Shown: positions 17,182 to 26,207, numbered from the stretch's first letter. The stretch is 64,000 bases of DNA from Catalinimonas niigatensis (GCF_030506285.1 NZ_CP119422.1:6125501-6189500); one strand, 5' to 3'. Notes: a model not told the origin generated them from the sequence alone. Translations and numbers: made by a program.

Positions 17182-18255
17182 TTGAGTAAACAAAAAATTG
17201 TTGTCAAAATAGGGTCAAACGTTATCACGCGTGACAATGGTGAAGTTAATACTGAACTTTTGCAAGCGCTATGCGCTCAGTTAGCGAATCTTCGTCAACT
17301 AGGTTTTTGTCCTTTGCTGGTTTCTTCCGGTGCTGTAGCCGCTGGCAGAGGACGCTTCCGCATGGAGAAAAAAACCGATCCTATCACTCAGCGACAACTT
17401 TTGGCAGCGGTAGGACAGACCCATCTGATGAATACTTATAGCCGCATTCTGATGAAACATCAGCTTACCTGTGCACAGGTTCTGGTCACCAAAGAAGATT
17501 TCCGAGATCGCCGGCATTACCTCAATATGCGCAATTGCCTGGAAGGAATGCTATCCCACGAGGTCATCCCGATCATCAATGAAAATGACGTAGTATCCGT
17601 GACCGAACTGATGTTTACAGATAATGATGAGCTAGCAGGGCTGGTAGCTGCGATGGTAGATGCTCAGATACTGTTGATTTTGACCAATGTAGAAGGTATT
17701 TACGACCGTAATCCCAAAGATCCTGAGGCATACTTGTTGAAAGAAGTGGACAATTCTGTGGATCTGAGCCAAATAGTCACCATGGAAAAGTCAGACTTTG
17801 GCAGGGGAGGGATGCTTACCAAAGCAGCTATGGCACAAAAGCTATCAGATATGGGTATTCGGGTGCACATCGCCGGAGGGCAGGTAGAAAAAGTCATTGA
17901 ACGTATAGTGCTGGGAGAAGAAATAGGGACTCGATTCGTTCCCGATAAAAAAGTGAAAGGCGTGAAACGCTGGCTGGGTCATGCCGCCGGATATGCCAGC
18001 GGTACAGTCTATGTAAATACTGGTGCCAAAAAAGCTTTACTAAATTCCACACAAGCTACCAGTTTACTACCCATCGGCATCATCAGGATAGAAGGAGATT
18101 TTGAAAGGAACGATATTGTGCACTTAAAAGATGAAGCAGGCAAATCTTTCGGCTTAGGCAAAGCCCAGTATAATGCTACACAAGCCAGAGAACTGATGGG
18201 TAATCAGGGACAAAAGCCGCTGGTACACTACGATTATCTGTATTTATTTTCTTAA
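17182..18255 (+). CDS. proB: Glutamate 5-kinase with PUA domain
   Basis: Phosphorylates the gamma-carboxylate of glutamate with ATP, the first step of proline synthesis. The 357-residue length fits. The amino-acid kinase motifs are VVKIGSNVI at the start, SSGAVAAGR, INENDVV, DNDELAGLVA and FGRGGMLTKA. Residues about 275-357 form the PUA domain with LPIGI and GDFERNDIV. The start is a TTG: it is preceded by a clear promoter and begins exactly at MSKQKIVVKIGS. proA lies 5.5 kb away on the same strand, so the two are not one operon. Feedback inhibition by proline is general for the family. Confidence 0.95.
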   Translation: MSKQKIVVKIGSNVITRDNGEVNTELLQALCAQLANLRQLGFCPLLVSSGAVAAGRGRFRMEKKTDPITQRQLLAAVGQTHLMNTYSRILMKHQLTCAQVLVTKEDFRDRRHYLNMRNCLEGMLSHEVIPIINENDVVSVTELMFTDNDELAGLVAAMVDAQILLILTNVEGIYDRNPKDPEAYLLKEVDNSVDLSQIVTMEKSDFGRGGMLTKAAMAQKLSDMGIRVHIAGGQVEKVIERIVLGEEIGTRFVPDKKVKGVKRWLGHAAGYASGTVYVNTGAKKALLNSTQATSLLPIGIIRIEGDFERNDIVHLKDEAGKSFGLGKAQYNATQARELMGNQGQKPLVHYDYLYLFS

Positions 18256-18315
18256 AGAAAGATTGCTGCCTTTTATTCTCTTGATTTAAAGTTTAACTCA
18301 GGGCTATTGCTTTAG

Positions 18316-18585
18316 CTATTTGTTAAAGGAATTAGGCACTACAGGGGAATTAGATAAATTTATAAGCTCTTGATCAGGAGTCTGCATAAGCGGATTCAGA
18401 TTCATGTCTTTATCCATGTGTCCCTCATTTTTCATGAGAGGCATTTTGCTTTCAAAAGAAGGTTTCCAGATCCAAAGATGATATCCTATCTGCCTATCTT
18501 CAGTAGGTGTTATGTTATAAAGGGTATCCTGAAAGGAATTCTGAGGAAACAGTTTCTTCAATGGGGGAACATTCTGTGCCATCAC
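18316..18585 (-). CDS. Small secreted protein; start region probably frameshifted
   Basis: The open frame encodes 89 residues beginning MMAQNVPPLKKL if read from a GTG at 18585, with no known domain. In this frame, codons upstream of the GTG encode a good hydrophobic signal core (FFILCLLALCFTLSVMAQ) but no suitable start. An ATG at 18644 (MKTPAH...) is out of phase by one base at a six-A run (18622-18627, plus strand). Inserting one base there would give MKTPAH fused to the signal core and a 109-residue exported protein. So either the assembly lost a base or the gene is broken. The mature part is polar and proline-rich; function unknown. Confidence 0.45.
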   Translation of the reverse strand: MMAQNVPPLKKLFPQNSFQDTLYNITPTEDRQIGYHLWIWKPSFESKMPLMKNEGHMDKDMNLNPLMQTPDQELINLSNSPVVPNSFNK

Positions 18586-18675
18586 CGATAAGGTAAAGCA
18601 TAAAGCTAGCAGGCAGAGGATAAAAAATGGGCCGGTGTTTTCATCACACTTTATGTTTATCCTATGAATATACTC

Positions 18676-18699
18676 AAAAAAAGCCAGTCTGGAACCGGC
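18676..18699 (-). terminator. Terminator of the cysE-cysM operon
   Basis: On the minus strand the arms GCCGGT and ACTGGC pair over 6 bp (one G-U), followed by seven T (18676-18682). It starts 33 bases past the cysM stop and precedes the small secreted gene. Confidence 0.55.
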
Positions 18700-18731
18700 A
18701 AGCTAGTGTTTGATGAATTGGTTTTCAATAC

Positions 18732-19610
18732 TCAATCAAATAGATCAGAACTCAGGTAGCGGTCGCCACGGTCGCAGACGATGAAGACAATCACACCTTC
18801 TTTGATTTCTCCGGCCAGTTTCAATGCAGCCTGCAATGCTCCACCACTGCTCATGCCAGAGAGTATGGCTTCTTCTTTGGCTAGCCGACGCGCCATAATC
18901 CTTGCCTCTTCTTCACTGACATCAATGATCCTGTCTACACGTTCGCGCTCAAAGATTTTGGGAAGGTACTCCGGCGACCAGCGACGGATGCCCGGTATGC
19001 TGGAGCCTTCAGTAGGTTGTGTTCCTACAATCTGTACATCAGGGTTCTGCTCTTTGAGGTAGCGTGATACCCCCATGATCGTACCTGTAGTGCCCATTGC
19101 CGATACAAAATGAGTAACTTGGCCTTCAGTATCCCACCAGATTTCCGGTCCGGTCGTTTTGTAGTGCATGCCATAATTGTCCGGATTGGCAAACTGATTC
19201 AACATGTAGTAGCCTTCGTTGGCTACCATCTCATCGGCTAGCTGGCGTGAATATTCAATGGTTTTTTCAGCCGGGGTCAGTACCACTTTAGCCCCATAGG
19301 CTTTCATAGCCTGAATTCTTTCCTGGGTAGCGTTTTCAGGCATGAGCAAGGTCATGTGGACGCCCATAGACTGCGCGATCATAGCCAGGGCAATGCCTGT
19401 GTTTCCGCTGGTGGCTTCTACCAGTTGATCGCCCTTTTTGATTTCTCCTCTGTCCAAAGCCCCTTTGATCATACCGTAAGCCGCCCGGTCTTTGACACTG
19501 CCTCCGGGATTTTGGCCTTCCAGTTTACCGTAAATCGTTACATTTTTAAAATCAGGGATGGTTTCCAACTTTACCAAAGGAGTATTGCCAATCAGGTCAA
19601 AAAGGGTCAT
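18732..19610 (-). CDS. cysM: Cysteine synthase (O-acetylserine sulfhydrylase B type)
   Basis: Makes cysteine from O-acetylserine and sulfide using pyridoxal phosphate. At 292 residues it fits CysM. The PLP lysine lies in the segment GGSVKDRAAYGMI, with the substrate loop EATSGNTGIALA and the glycine-rich phosphate pocket near VSAMGTTGTIMG. The C-terminal SGMSSGGALQA is conserved. Its start is 9 bases after the serine acetyltransferase stop, so the pair is an operon making cysteine from serine. The lack of a C-terminal extension argues for a B-type enzyme, but A or B cannot be told with certainty. Confidence 0.9.
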   Translation of the reverse strand: MTLFDLIGNTPLVKLETIPDFKNVTIYGKLEGQNPGGSVKDRAAYGMIKGALDRGEIKKGDQLVEATSGNTGIALAMIAQSMGVHMTLLMPENATQERIQAMKAYGAKVVLTPAEKTIEYSRQLADEMVANEGYYMLNQFANPDNYGMHYKTTGPEIWWDTEGQVTHFVSAMGTTGTIMGVSRYLKEQNPDVQIVGTQPTEGSSIPGIRRWSPEYLPKIFERERVDRIIDVSEEEARIMARRLAKEEAILSGMSSGGALQAALKLAGEIKEGVIVFIVCDRGDRYLSSDLFD

Positions 19611-19619
19611 GGATGTATA

Positions 19620-20447
19620 TTATTTAAAAACGATTAAATCTGTTTGTCCTTGTTCACTATTATGCATCTGTGCCTGGTAGTAAACTTTAGAATGAGGAGG
19701 AAGAGAGCGGGTAAGCCACACATTTCCCCCTACGATGGAGTGATGACCTATCACTGTATTGCCCCCCAGTATAGTAGCTCCTGAATAGACCACCACATGG
19801 TCTTCCAGGGTAGGGTGGCGCTTTGTACTGGCATCTTCCTTACTCACACTCAGTGCTCCTAAAGTAACGCCCTGATAAATTTTTACATGGTCTCCAATCA
19901 GAGAGGTTTCTCCGATGACTACCCCTGTACCATGATCAATACAAAAATATTCTCCGATCGTTGCACTCGGATGGATATCTATACTGGTTTTACTATGGGC
20001 AAACTCAGTGAGCAGCCGAGGGATACTTTTAACCCCTAAATGAGATAACTTATTGGCAATTCTGTAGGCAGCAATTGCATAAAAACCAGGATAAGTACGG
20101 ATGACTTCATCTTTGCTTTGTGCTGCCGGGTCACCGGAAAAAGTAGCATCAATATCTTTTAAAAGTTTTTCATAAATCTCAGGAACAGCATGGAAAAATG
20201 ACTGTACCACTTCTTCAGGATTATGTCCTTCATGAAGTAGGTTACTGTACAGTATTTTACTCATGTCAAATTTCATGGAACGAATCCTTTCTTCAAAGTC
20301 TTCAAAGGAACCTACATTTTCCTGAGCATAGGGAGGAAAGAGCACTCCCATGAGTTCATGAAAAAAGGTGAGAATAGCTTTAGTTGAAGGGCATTTGGTG
20401 CACTCCTGATGAGAATGATACAATCTTTGGGCAAATGATGAATCCAT
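19620..20447 (-). CDS. cysE: Serine O-acetyltransferase
   Basis: Transfers an acetyl group from acetyl-CoA to serine, the first step of cysteine synthesis. The 275-residue protein has an N-terminal helical part and a C-terminal left-handed beta-helix of hexapeptide repeats, with DIHPSATIGEYFCIDHGTGVVIGE holding the catalytic His-Asp pair and KIYQGVTLGA in the next coils. It is longer at the N-terminus than E. coli CysE and has a CxxC-like pair (CTKCPS), as in EpsC-like enzymes of Bacteroidota. It leads the operon with cysM. Two operator-like palindromes lie upstream. Confidence 0.92.
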   Translation of the reverse strand: MDSSFAQRLYHSHQECTKCPSTKAILTFFHELMGVLFPPYAQENVGSFEDFEERIRSMKFDMSKILYSNLLHEGHNPEEVVQSFFHAVPEIYEKLLKDIDATFSGDPAAQSKDEVIRTYPGFYAIAAYRIANKLSHLGVKSIPRLLTEFAHSKTSIDIHPSATIGEYFCIDHGTGVVIGETSLIGDHVKIYQGVTLGALSVSKEDASTKRHPTLEDHVVVYSGATILGGNTVIGHHSIVGGNVWLTRSLPPHSKVYYQAQMHNSEQGQTDLIVFK

Positions 20448-20504
20448 ATCTTCTAATAATAAAGGAATGAAGGTCTTCTTCTACTTACGACCTGAATTTG
20501 CAAA

Positions 20505-20550
20505 AAGTTTGTGAACAAACTTAATGGAATGTAAGTAACTTTGTGAACAA
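20505..20550 (-). promoter_or_regulatory. cysE promoter with two identical operator-like palindromes
   Basis: The sequence TTGTGAACAA occurs at 20509-20518 and again at 20541-20550, exactly 32 bp apart (about three helical turns). The first copy is part of a larger palindrome with arms AAGTTTG (20505-20511) and CAAACTT (20516-20522). On the minus strand that palindrome contains TAAGTTTG (20516-20523), a -7-like element, so a bound regulator would block or guide RNA polymerase. The regulator is not identifiable here. Confidence 0.5.
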
Positions 20551-20584
20551 GTAAGGTTCATAAAAAAATTATTTGAATCTCATG

Positions 20585-21811
20585 TTAATCATTAATTGCC
20601 TGATAGACAAGTTGCTGGAATTTTTTGCTGTAGAAATCTGTGTAAGGCGCAAACTGGTTCATGAGTATTCCCACCAGTTCTTCCTGAGGATCAACAAAAA
20701 AGTAAGTGTTGTAAGCACCTGACCAGCCAAAAGTGCCTACTGAACCTAAAGCCCTGGGCTCGGAAAGATCAGTACGTACCGAAAACCCCAATCCAAAGCC
20801 ATATCCTTCTCCAAACAGTTCCCCCACATGATTTACCGTCATCAATTCAATTGTTTTGGGGCTGAGCAGTTGTTTTCTATTCCATTCACCTTTGTTGAGT
20901 AGCATCAGACAGAAACGCATATAATCTTCAGCGGTAGAAAATAAACCATGCGTACCTCCATAAATGGTATTGCCGGTAGTAGGCGTTTGTCTTTCACTAA
21001 CTGTTAATTTTCCTTCTTCATCTTTCTGGTGCAAGCCCACCACTCTGTTCTTCTTACTGTCATCCACATTGTATCCGGTATCGTCCATGCCCAGTGGATC
21101 AAAAATCCTTTGCTGTAAAAATTCAGCGGTATTCATCCCGGAAAAATGCTCAATCAGCAGAGACAATACATCAGGGGCTGCACTGTAATACCATTGTTCA
21201 CCGGGCTGACCCACCAGCGGTAAGTCAGGCAATACGCTTACCCGGGCTTTTATGTCAGGATGCTGCTGCATATATAATGCTTCGCGATATTTTTTATCCA
21301 GTTCACTGCCGCCCAGGCCATGCGATAAACCAGCTGTGTGGCTTAAGAGATGCCAGAGCCGAATCGGCGCATCAATTGTGTCGGTAGTACCTGCTGAATT
21401 TTGTACCTGCATATCTGCAAAAGCAGGAAGATACTTTTCAAGTGGATCATTCAGGTCAAAGTGACCTTCTTCATAGAGCATCATAAAAGCGACGCTGACA
21501 ATAGGTTTGGTCATGGACTGTATGAAAAAGAGCTGATCTTTCTGCATGGCGCTTTTTTCGGATAGCTTACTTTTACCATAGGCTTGATAGTGAGCCGTAG
21601 CACCATTCCTGACAATCAGGCTTACTGCACCGGCCAGATTGCCTGCTTCAATTTCCTGATTCAGGTAAGCAGATAAACGTGCCAATCTCTCTTCAGAAAA
21701 ACCTGCTTTTCGCGGATCAAGGGAGGGAAGTTCCTGGGCAAATCCAGATAAGGAAAATAGAAAAAAAGTAAATACTAAAAAAAGGCTGTTAATTGAAGGG
21801 GCTAATCTCAT
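20585..21811 (-). CDS. Exported serine hydrolase, class C beta-lactamase family
   Basis: A 408-residue exported protein with a signal peptide cleaved near GFAQE. It belongs to the beta-lactamase-related penicillin-binding fold: active-site SxxK in FFIQSMTKPIV, a Tyr-Ser-x motif in WYYSAAPD and a late HxG-like GTFGWSGAYNTYFFVDP stretch. Such proteins act as esterases, D-Ala-D-Ala hydrolases or lactamases. The substrate is open. It is a single gene. Confidence 0.85.
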   Translation of the reverse strand: MRLAPSINSLFLVFTFFLFSLSGFAQELPSLDPRKAGFSEERLARLSAYLNQEIEAGNLAGAVSLIVRNGATAHYQAYGKSKLSEKSAMQKDQLFFIQSMTKPIVSVAFMMLYEEGHFDLNDPLEKYLPAFADMQVQNSAGTTDTIDAPIRLWHLLSHTAGLSHGLGGSELDKKYREALYMQQHPDIKARVSVLPDLPLVGQPGEQWYYSAAPDVLSLLIEHFSGMNTAEFLQQRIFDPLGMDDTGYNVDDSKKNRVVGLHQKDEEGKLTVSERQTPTTGNTIYGGTHGLFSTAEDYMRFCLMLLNKGEWNRKQLLSPKTIELMTVNHVGELFGEGYGFGLGFSVRTDLSEPRALGSVGTFGWSGAYNTYFFVDPQEELVGILMNQFAPYTDFYSKKFQQLVYQAIND

Positions 21812-21973
21812 GCGTTGTTGTGTAATTAATGGAAATTTTGCTCAAAATTACATGAATTCATCTGATTACCATCTGATGAAAATCATAAAAGAAAGGAATT
21901 ATGTTTTTCATAGCAATGTTGGGTGAATACTATAATTTTAACAAGTATACCTCTAATATATTGAGTACTTCAT

Positions 21974-21981
21974 TACCTTTG
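21974..21981 (+). promoter_or_regulatory. sulP -7 promoter element (TACCTTTG)
   Basis: A perfect TACCTTTG at 21974-21981. No clear -33 element is visible at the usual distance. It implies a 5' leader of about 120 bases before the SulP start. Confidence 0.5.
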
Positions 21982-22059
21982 CGCCTTCATTAACAATAAG
22001 TATTAAACATAGCCTATAGATCAATCCGATCTGATTTTCCAGTGAAATTTTAAAAACAT

Positions 22060-22094
22060 ATAACAGCGGGATACGCCTGTGTCCGGTATGTTAT
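22060..22094 (+). other. Hairpin in the sulP leader
   Basis: Two stacked stems: ATAACA (22060-22065) pairs with TGTTAT (22089-22094), and inside it GGATAC (22069-22074) pairs with GTGTCC (22079-22084, one G-U). The structure lies 11 bases before the start codon and could affect translation. It matches no riboswitch I know. Confidence 0.35.
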
Positions 22095-22105
22095 AGATAA
22101 AAATT

Positions 22106-23647
22106 ATGAAGCAGTATTTTAAGTTATTTGACTTAAGTCAAAAAGTAGATTATAAAACTGAAATCTTGTCAGGTCTTACAGTAGCCCTTGCCTTAATTCC
22201 TGAAGCGGTGGCTTTTTCTTTGATTGCCGGTTTATCTCCCCTCACCGGATTATATGCCGCTTTTATGATGGGTCTGGTCACTTCTGTACTGGGTGGACGT
22301 CCTGGTATGATTTCTGGTGCTACCGGGGCCGTGGCGGTCGTATTGGTAAGCCTGGTCAAATCACATGGCGTCGAGTATATTTTTGCGACAGTCATCCTGG
22401 CTGGTGCGATCCAGATGCTGGCAGGCGTATTAAGACTCGGAAAATTTATCCGTCTGGTACCTCATTCCGTGATGTTTGGATTTGTGAATGGCCTAGCTAT
22501 TGTCATCTTCCTTTCGCAAATGGATCAGTTCAAGGTAATCAATACAGCAGGCGCACTGGAATGGATGAGTGGCTCAACTTTGTATATGATGCTGGGACTG
22601 GTGTTGATCACCATGTTGATCATCTGGGGCTTGCCCAAACTGACCAAAGTGGTTCCCGCTTCCCTCACTGCCATTCTGGTAGTGTCAGGTATCGTGATAG
22701 GTTTTGGCATCAATACCAAAACAGTAGGAGATATCGCTTCCATTCAGGGTAGCTTTCCTCCCTTCCATATTCCGGCCATTCCTTTCAATCTGGAAAGCCT
22801 GCAAATCATTTTTCCCTACGCCCTCATTGTTGCCGGAGTAGGATTGATTGAAAGTTTGCTCACCTTAAATTTAATAGATGAAATTACCGAAACACGAGGC
22901 AGAGGAAACAAAGAATGTGTAGCGCAGGGTGCCGCCAATATGCTGTCGGGTTTGTTCTCCGGTATGGGCGGCTGCGCCATGATCGGACAGAGTCTGATCA
23001 ACATTTCTTCGGGAGCAAGGGCACGTTTGTCGGGAATAGTGGCGGCGGTGATGCTGCTTTTCTTTATCATGTTTGGCGCCGGCCTGATTGAGCAGTTGCC
23101 CATGGCAGCACTTACCGGACTGATGATCATGGTAGCCATCGGTACTTTTGAGTGGGCCAGCATGCGAAGTTTTGGCAAAATGCCGGTATCCGATGTGCTT
23201 GTCATGGTGTTGGTGACACTGGTCACCGTATTCCTGCATAACCTGGCCCTGGCGGTACTCATCGGGGTGATCATCTCTGCTCTGGTGTTTGCCTGGGAGA
23301 ATGCCAAGCGCATCCGTGCCCGCAAACACATTGATGAAAATGGAGTAAAACATTATGAAATCTACGGGCCATTGTTCTTTGGCTCAGTCGCTACTTTCAA
23401 TGAAAAATTTGATGTGTTGGATGATCCACAGGAAGTAATCATAGACTTTGCCGAAAGTAGAGTAGCGGATATGTCGGGAATAGAAGTGCTGAACAAAATT
23501 ACCGAGCGCTATCGCAAAGCCGGTAAAACCCTGCACCTGAAGCACCTTAGCGATGATTGCAGAGTATTACTCAAGAATGCTGAGAAGGTAATTGATGTCA
23601 ATATTATTGAAGATCCAACCTATCGTCTGGCAGTAGATAGAATTTAA
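22106..23647 (+). CDS. SulP family anion transporter with STAS domain
   Basis: A 513-residue inner-membrane carrier. The N-terminal ~410 residues hold the membrane core of about 12-14 segments, with the conserved EAVAFSLIAGLSPLTGLYAAF and GATGAVAVVL segments. The C-terminal ~100 residues form a STAS domain, with VADMSGIEVL containing the family Ser site. SulP proteins move sulfate, bicarbonate or dicarboxylates. The neighbouring cysE-cysM operon would fit sulfate, and a carbonic anhydrase 10 kb away would fit bicarbonate; neither is proven. The gene is single, with its own promoter, leader and terminator. Confidence 0.9.
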   Translation: MKQYFKLFDLSQKVDYKTEILSGLTVALALIPEAVAFSLIAGLSPLTGLYAAFMMGLVTSVLGGRPGMISGATGAVAVVLVSLVKSHGVEYIFATVILAGAIQMLAGVLRLGKFIRLVPHSVMFGFVNGLAIVIFLSQMDQFKVINTAGALEWMSGSTLYMMLGLVLITMLIIWGLPKLTKVVPASLTAILVVSGIVIGFGINTKTVGDIASIQGSFPPFHIPAIPFNLESLQIIFPYALIVAGVGLIESLLTLNLIDEITETRGRGNKECVAQGAANMLSGLFSGMGGCAMIGQSLINISSGARARLSGIVAAVMLLFFIMFGAGLIEQLPMAALTGLMIMVAIGTFEWASMRSFGKMPVSDVLVMVLVTLVTVFLHNLALAVLIGVIISALVFAWENAKRIRARKHIDENGVKHYEIYGPLFFGSVATFNEKFDVLDDPQEVIIDFAESRVADMSGIEVLNKITERYRKAGKTLHLKHLSDDCRVLLKNAEKVIDVNIIEDPTYRLAVDRI

Positions 23648-23669
23648 TATATAGGATCGTCCTTAAAGC

Positions 23670-23705
23670 AGAACCCCTGAACGAAAAGTTCAGGGGTTCT
23701 TTTTT
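23670..23705 (+). terminator. Strong terminator after sulP
   Basis: A perfect 13-bp stem (23670-23682 with 23688-23700), a GAAAA loop and a run of six T. It starts 22 bases past the SulP stop. Confidence 0.92.
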
Positions 23706-23775
23706 GTAAGTGAAACAATGATGAAAAAAGAAAAACACTTCTGAGATTCATCCCGGCTTTTTTTAAATTTACCGC

Positions 23776-25035
23776 ATGATCGCACAGACTAATATTACCG
23801 ACCATCTTATCCTAGTACAGCAGGCATCCCGCAAAGCCTACCGGCTTAGCACCTCACAGATCAATCAGGTACTCATTGATGTAGCAGAACTTGCAGAGCA
23901 GCGTACCGAAGAGATTCTTCATGCCAATCAAAAAGATCTGGATCGTATGGACTCAAATGATCCTAAATATGATCGCCTGATGCTGACGACACAACGAATC
24001 CAGGGGATTGCTTCTGATATGCGGAATGTTGCCAAACTGGATACTCCGCTGGGCAAAATACTGGATGAAAAAAAACTAGAAAACGGCTTGCAGTTACGTA
24101 AAGTCAGCGTACCTATGGGTGTCATTGGCATTATTTACGAAGCTCGCCCCAATGTGACTTTTGATGTGTTTGCGCTATGTTTGAAGTCGGGCAATGCCTG
24201 CGTACTGAAAGGCGGGAGTGACGCAGAGTTTTCAAATATTGCTATCGCTTCAATTATCCACGAAGTGCTGGAAAAACACCATATTGATACACATATGTTG
24301 TACCTTATGCCTGCTGGCAGAGAAGCTACACAAATGTTGCTGGAAGCAGTGGGTTATGTAGATATTATCATCCCCAGAGGAAGCCAGGGACTCATCAATT
24401 TTGTGCGGGAGCATGCCAAAGTTCCGGTGATAGAAACAGGAGCTGGTATCGTACATACCTATCTTGATAAAAGCGGAGATTTGGTAAAGGCGAAGGAAAT
24501 CATTTTCAATGCCAAAACCCGCAGGGTAAGTGTCTGCAATGCGCTGGACTGTCTTATTATTCATAGAGACAGGCTTACTGATCTGGAAGCATTGACACAT
24601 AAATTAATCACCAAAGAGGTAGAAATCTTTGCCGATACACTTAGTTATGATGAATTGGAAGGAAAATATCCGGTAGCTTTACTGCATCAGGCACAAGCTG
24701 AGCATTTTGGTACGGAATTTTTATCTCATAAACTGGCCATCAAGACGGTAAACAACCTGGAAGAAGCGCTGGATCATATCGCAAAATATAGCTCCAAGCA
24801 TAGCGAAGCCGTAATTGCTGAAGATAAAGAAGTTATTGAAGCCTTTATGCAGTCAGTAGACGCAGCAGCCGTTTATGCCAATGCTTCTACTGCTTATACG
24901 GATGGCGCTCAGTTTGGAATGGGCGCCGAAATTGGAATCAGTACACAAAAACTCCATGCCCGGGGACCCATGGCTTTGCCTGAACTGACCAGCTATAAAT
25001 GGCAGATATACGGCAACGGGCAGGTGAGAGCGTAA
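23776..25035 (+). CDS. proA: Gamma-glutamyl phosphate reductase
   Basis: Reduces gamma-glutamyl phosphate with NADPH to glutamate semialdehyde, the second step of proline synthesis. Its 419 residues fit ProA. Visible motifs are [28 protein letters not shown], the cofactor loop [13 protein letters not shown], the catalytic Cys in VSVCNALDC, and the C-terminal [17 protein letters not shown]. It sits directly after the SulP terminator, 5.5 kb downstream of proB in the same direction but as a separate unit. Confidence 0.96.
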   Translation: MIAQTNITDHLILVQQASRKAYRLSTSQINQVLIDVAELAEQRTEEILHANQKDLDRMDSNDPKYDRLMLTTQRIQGIASDMRNVAKLDTPLGKILDEKKLENGLQLRKVSVPMGVIGIIYEARPNVTFDVFALCLKSGNACVLKGGSDAEFSNIAIASIIHEVLEKHHIDTHMLYLMPAGREATQMLLEAVGYVDIIIPRGSQGLINFVREHAKVPVIETGAGIVHTYLDKSGDLVKAKEIIFNAKTRRVSVCNALDCLIIHRDRLTDLEALTHKLITKEVEIFADTLSYDELEGKYPVALLHQAQAEHFGTEFLSHKLAIKTVNNLEEALDHIAKYSSKHSEAVIAEDKEVIEAFMQSVDAAAVYANASTAYTDGAQFGMGAEIGISTQKLHARGPMALPELTSYKWQIYGNGQVRA

Positions 25036-25039
25036 AGTG

Positions 25040-25085
25040 AGAAGTTTGAAGTCAGAAGATGGAAGTGGAAATCGTACAAACTTCT
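25040..25085. repeat. Imperfect palindrome between proA and yceI
   Basis: Perfect 9-bp arms AGAAGTTTG (25040-25048) and CAAACTTCT (25077-25085) surround an A/G-rich loop. The sequence lies between convergent proA and yceI stops and may terminate both, though there is no T run. A/G-rich palindromes also occur at 37.1 and 50.1 kb. Confidence 0.4.
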
Positions 25086-25106
25086 GACTTCCATCTTCCT
25101 GCTCTA

Positions 25107-25655
25107 TTATGCCTGCTTGGCAAATTGTACGTTGGCAATAAGTTTTACTTTATCGCTTACTACTGCACCACCGGCTTCAGTCACTGCATCCCATCTCAGA
25201 CCATATTCTTTACGATTGATGGTACCAGTTACTTCAAAACCTACTTTAGTATTGCCATAAGGATCTACCATGGTGCCACCATATTCTACATCCAGTTCTA
25301 TTGTTTTGGTGACATCGCGAATCGTCAGGTCACCAATGAGTTTGTATGTATCATCTCCGGCTTTCTTCAGTTCTTTGGATACAAAAGTCATCTTGGGATG
25401 CTTCTCAGCATTGAAGAAATCATCTGACTTCAGGTGGGTATCACGCTGCTCATTGTTGGTGCTAATGCTGCTGATATCCGCAGTGAACGTCACTTTTGCA
25501 TCTGAAAAATCTTCTTTTGAAGAAGTGAAATTAGCATCGTATTTATGAAAATAGCCAGTAACTGTAGAGATTACCAGGTGCTTCACTTTGAATTGTACTT
25601 CTGAATGCATAGGGTCAATTACCCACTTTGTTGTTTTTTCTGTTACATTTTCCAT
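25107..25655 (-). CDS. YceI family lipocalin-fold protein
   Basis: A 182-residue protein starting at ATG 25655; the longer frame from 25697 would run over the operator-like palindrome, so it is rejected. The YceI pattern is plain: KWVIDPMHSEVQFKVKHLVISTVTGYF, then VTFTADISSISTNNEQRDTHLKSDDFF, and FEVTGTINRKEYGLRWD. YceI proteins bind isoprenoid-like lipids in a lipocalin-like barrel. No signal peptide is seen, so it is cytoplasmic, as in other Bacteroidota copies. It lies downstream of the MarR gene with a related operator, which suggests MarR control. Confidence 0.92.
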   Translation of the reverse strand: MENVTEKTTKWVIDPMHSEVQFKVKHLVISTVTGYFHKYDANFTSSKEDFSDAKVTFTADISSISTNNEQRDTHLKSDDFFNAEKHPKMTFVSKELKKAGDDTYKLIGDLTIRDVTKTIELDVEYGGTMVDPYGNTKVGFEVTGTINRKEYGLRWDAVTEAGGAVVSDKVKLIANVQFAKQA

Positions 25656-25685
25656 AATTAATGAATTTAGTTGTCTGTAATTTAT

Positions 25686-25697
25686 TTGTCTATACAA
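25686..25697 (-). promoter_or_regulatory. Operator-like site upstream of yceI
   Basis: TTGTCTATACAA at 25686-25697 matches 11 of 12 bases of the perfect palindrome in front of the MarR gene (26208-26219). It sits 30 bases upstream of the YceI start. It is a candidate MarR site. Confidence 0.45.
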
Positions 25698-25739
25698 TTA
25701 ATTTGTTAAAATTATCTATTTTGAAGAGGAACATAAATG

Positions 25740-26189
25740 TTATCCTCTGAACTTATCCAGCAAATCGTTTAACAGGCTTGCTTCTTCCAGACTCAGATTT
25801 TTCATTTGATCCATGGTAGCATCCAACTCCGGTTTGATTTGCTCCAATAGCTCCAGGCCTTTGTCAGTAATCAGAATATCTACTTTGCGTCTGTTACTGG
25901 GACATTCTTTCCGGGTCACATAGCCGCCCTGTCGCAATTTCTCCACCAGACGTGTGGCGTTGGACATCCGGTTGACCATGCGTTCCGTGATGAGCAAAAG
26001 AGAAGAAGGATTCGGATACTGTCCTTTCAATATGCGCAAGACATTGTATTGCTCTTGCGAGATACCAAAGGGTTTAAGCGTCTGGTTGACCTGGCTTGAC
26101 AGCCAGCTCTCTGTCACTCTTACATTCAATATCGCCTTGAAATAAGGATTCTTGAACTGTTGCTGTTTGATTTCATCCTCCAATTTCAT
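25740..26189 (-). CDS. MarR family transcriptional regulator
   Basis: A 149-residue winged-helix regulator. Its order is GISQEQYNVLRILKGQYPNP, LLITERMVNRMSNATRLVEKL (recognition helix region), then the wing with RRKVDILITDKGLELL. It has no cysteine in the sensing positions familiar from OhrR, so peroxide sensing is not supported. The palindrome TTGTATATACAA lies 18 bases upstream and is a likely autoregulation site. It is followed by yceI on the same strand after 84 bases, and the near-copy of the operator there suggests a two-gene regulon. Confidence 0.9.
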   Translation of the reverse strand: MKLEDEIKQQQFKNPYFKAILNVRVTESWLSSQVNQTLKPFGISQEQYNVLRILKGQYPNPSSLLLITERMVNRMSNATRLVEKLRQGGYVTRKECPSNRRKVDILITDKGLELLEQIKPELDATMDQMKNLSLEEASLLNDLLDKFRG

Positions 26190-26207
26190 GTTCTGTTTCT
26201 ACGTTTA

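Noticed and set aside
22816-23353. Long minus-strand frames opposite sulP
   Set aside because: They are antisense shadows of a well-supported transporter, with unlikely His/Gln- or Ser/Thr/Met-rich composition.
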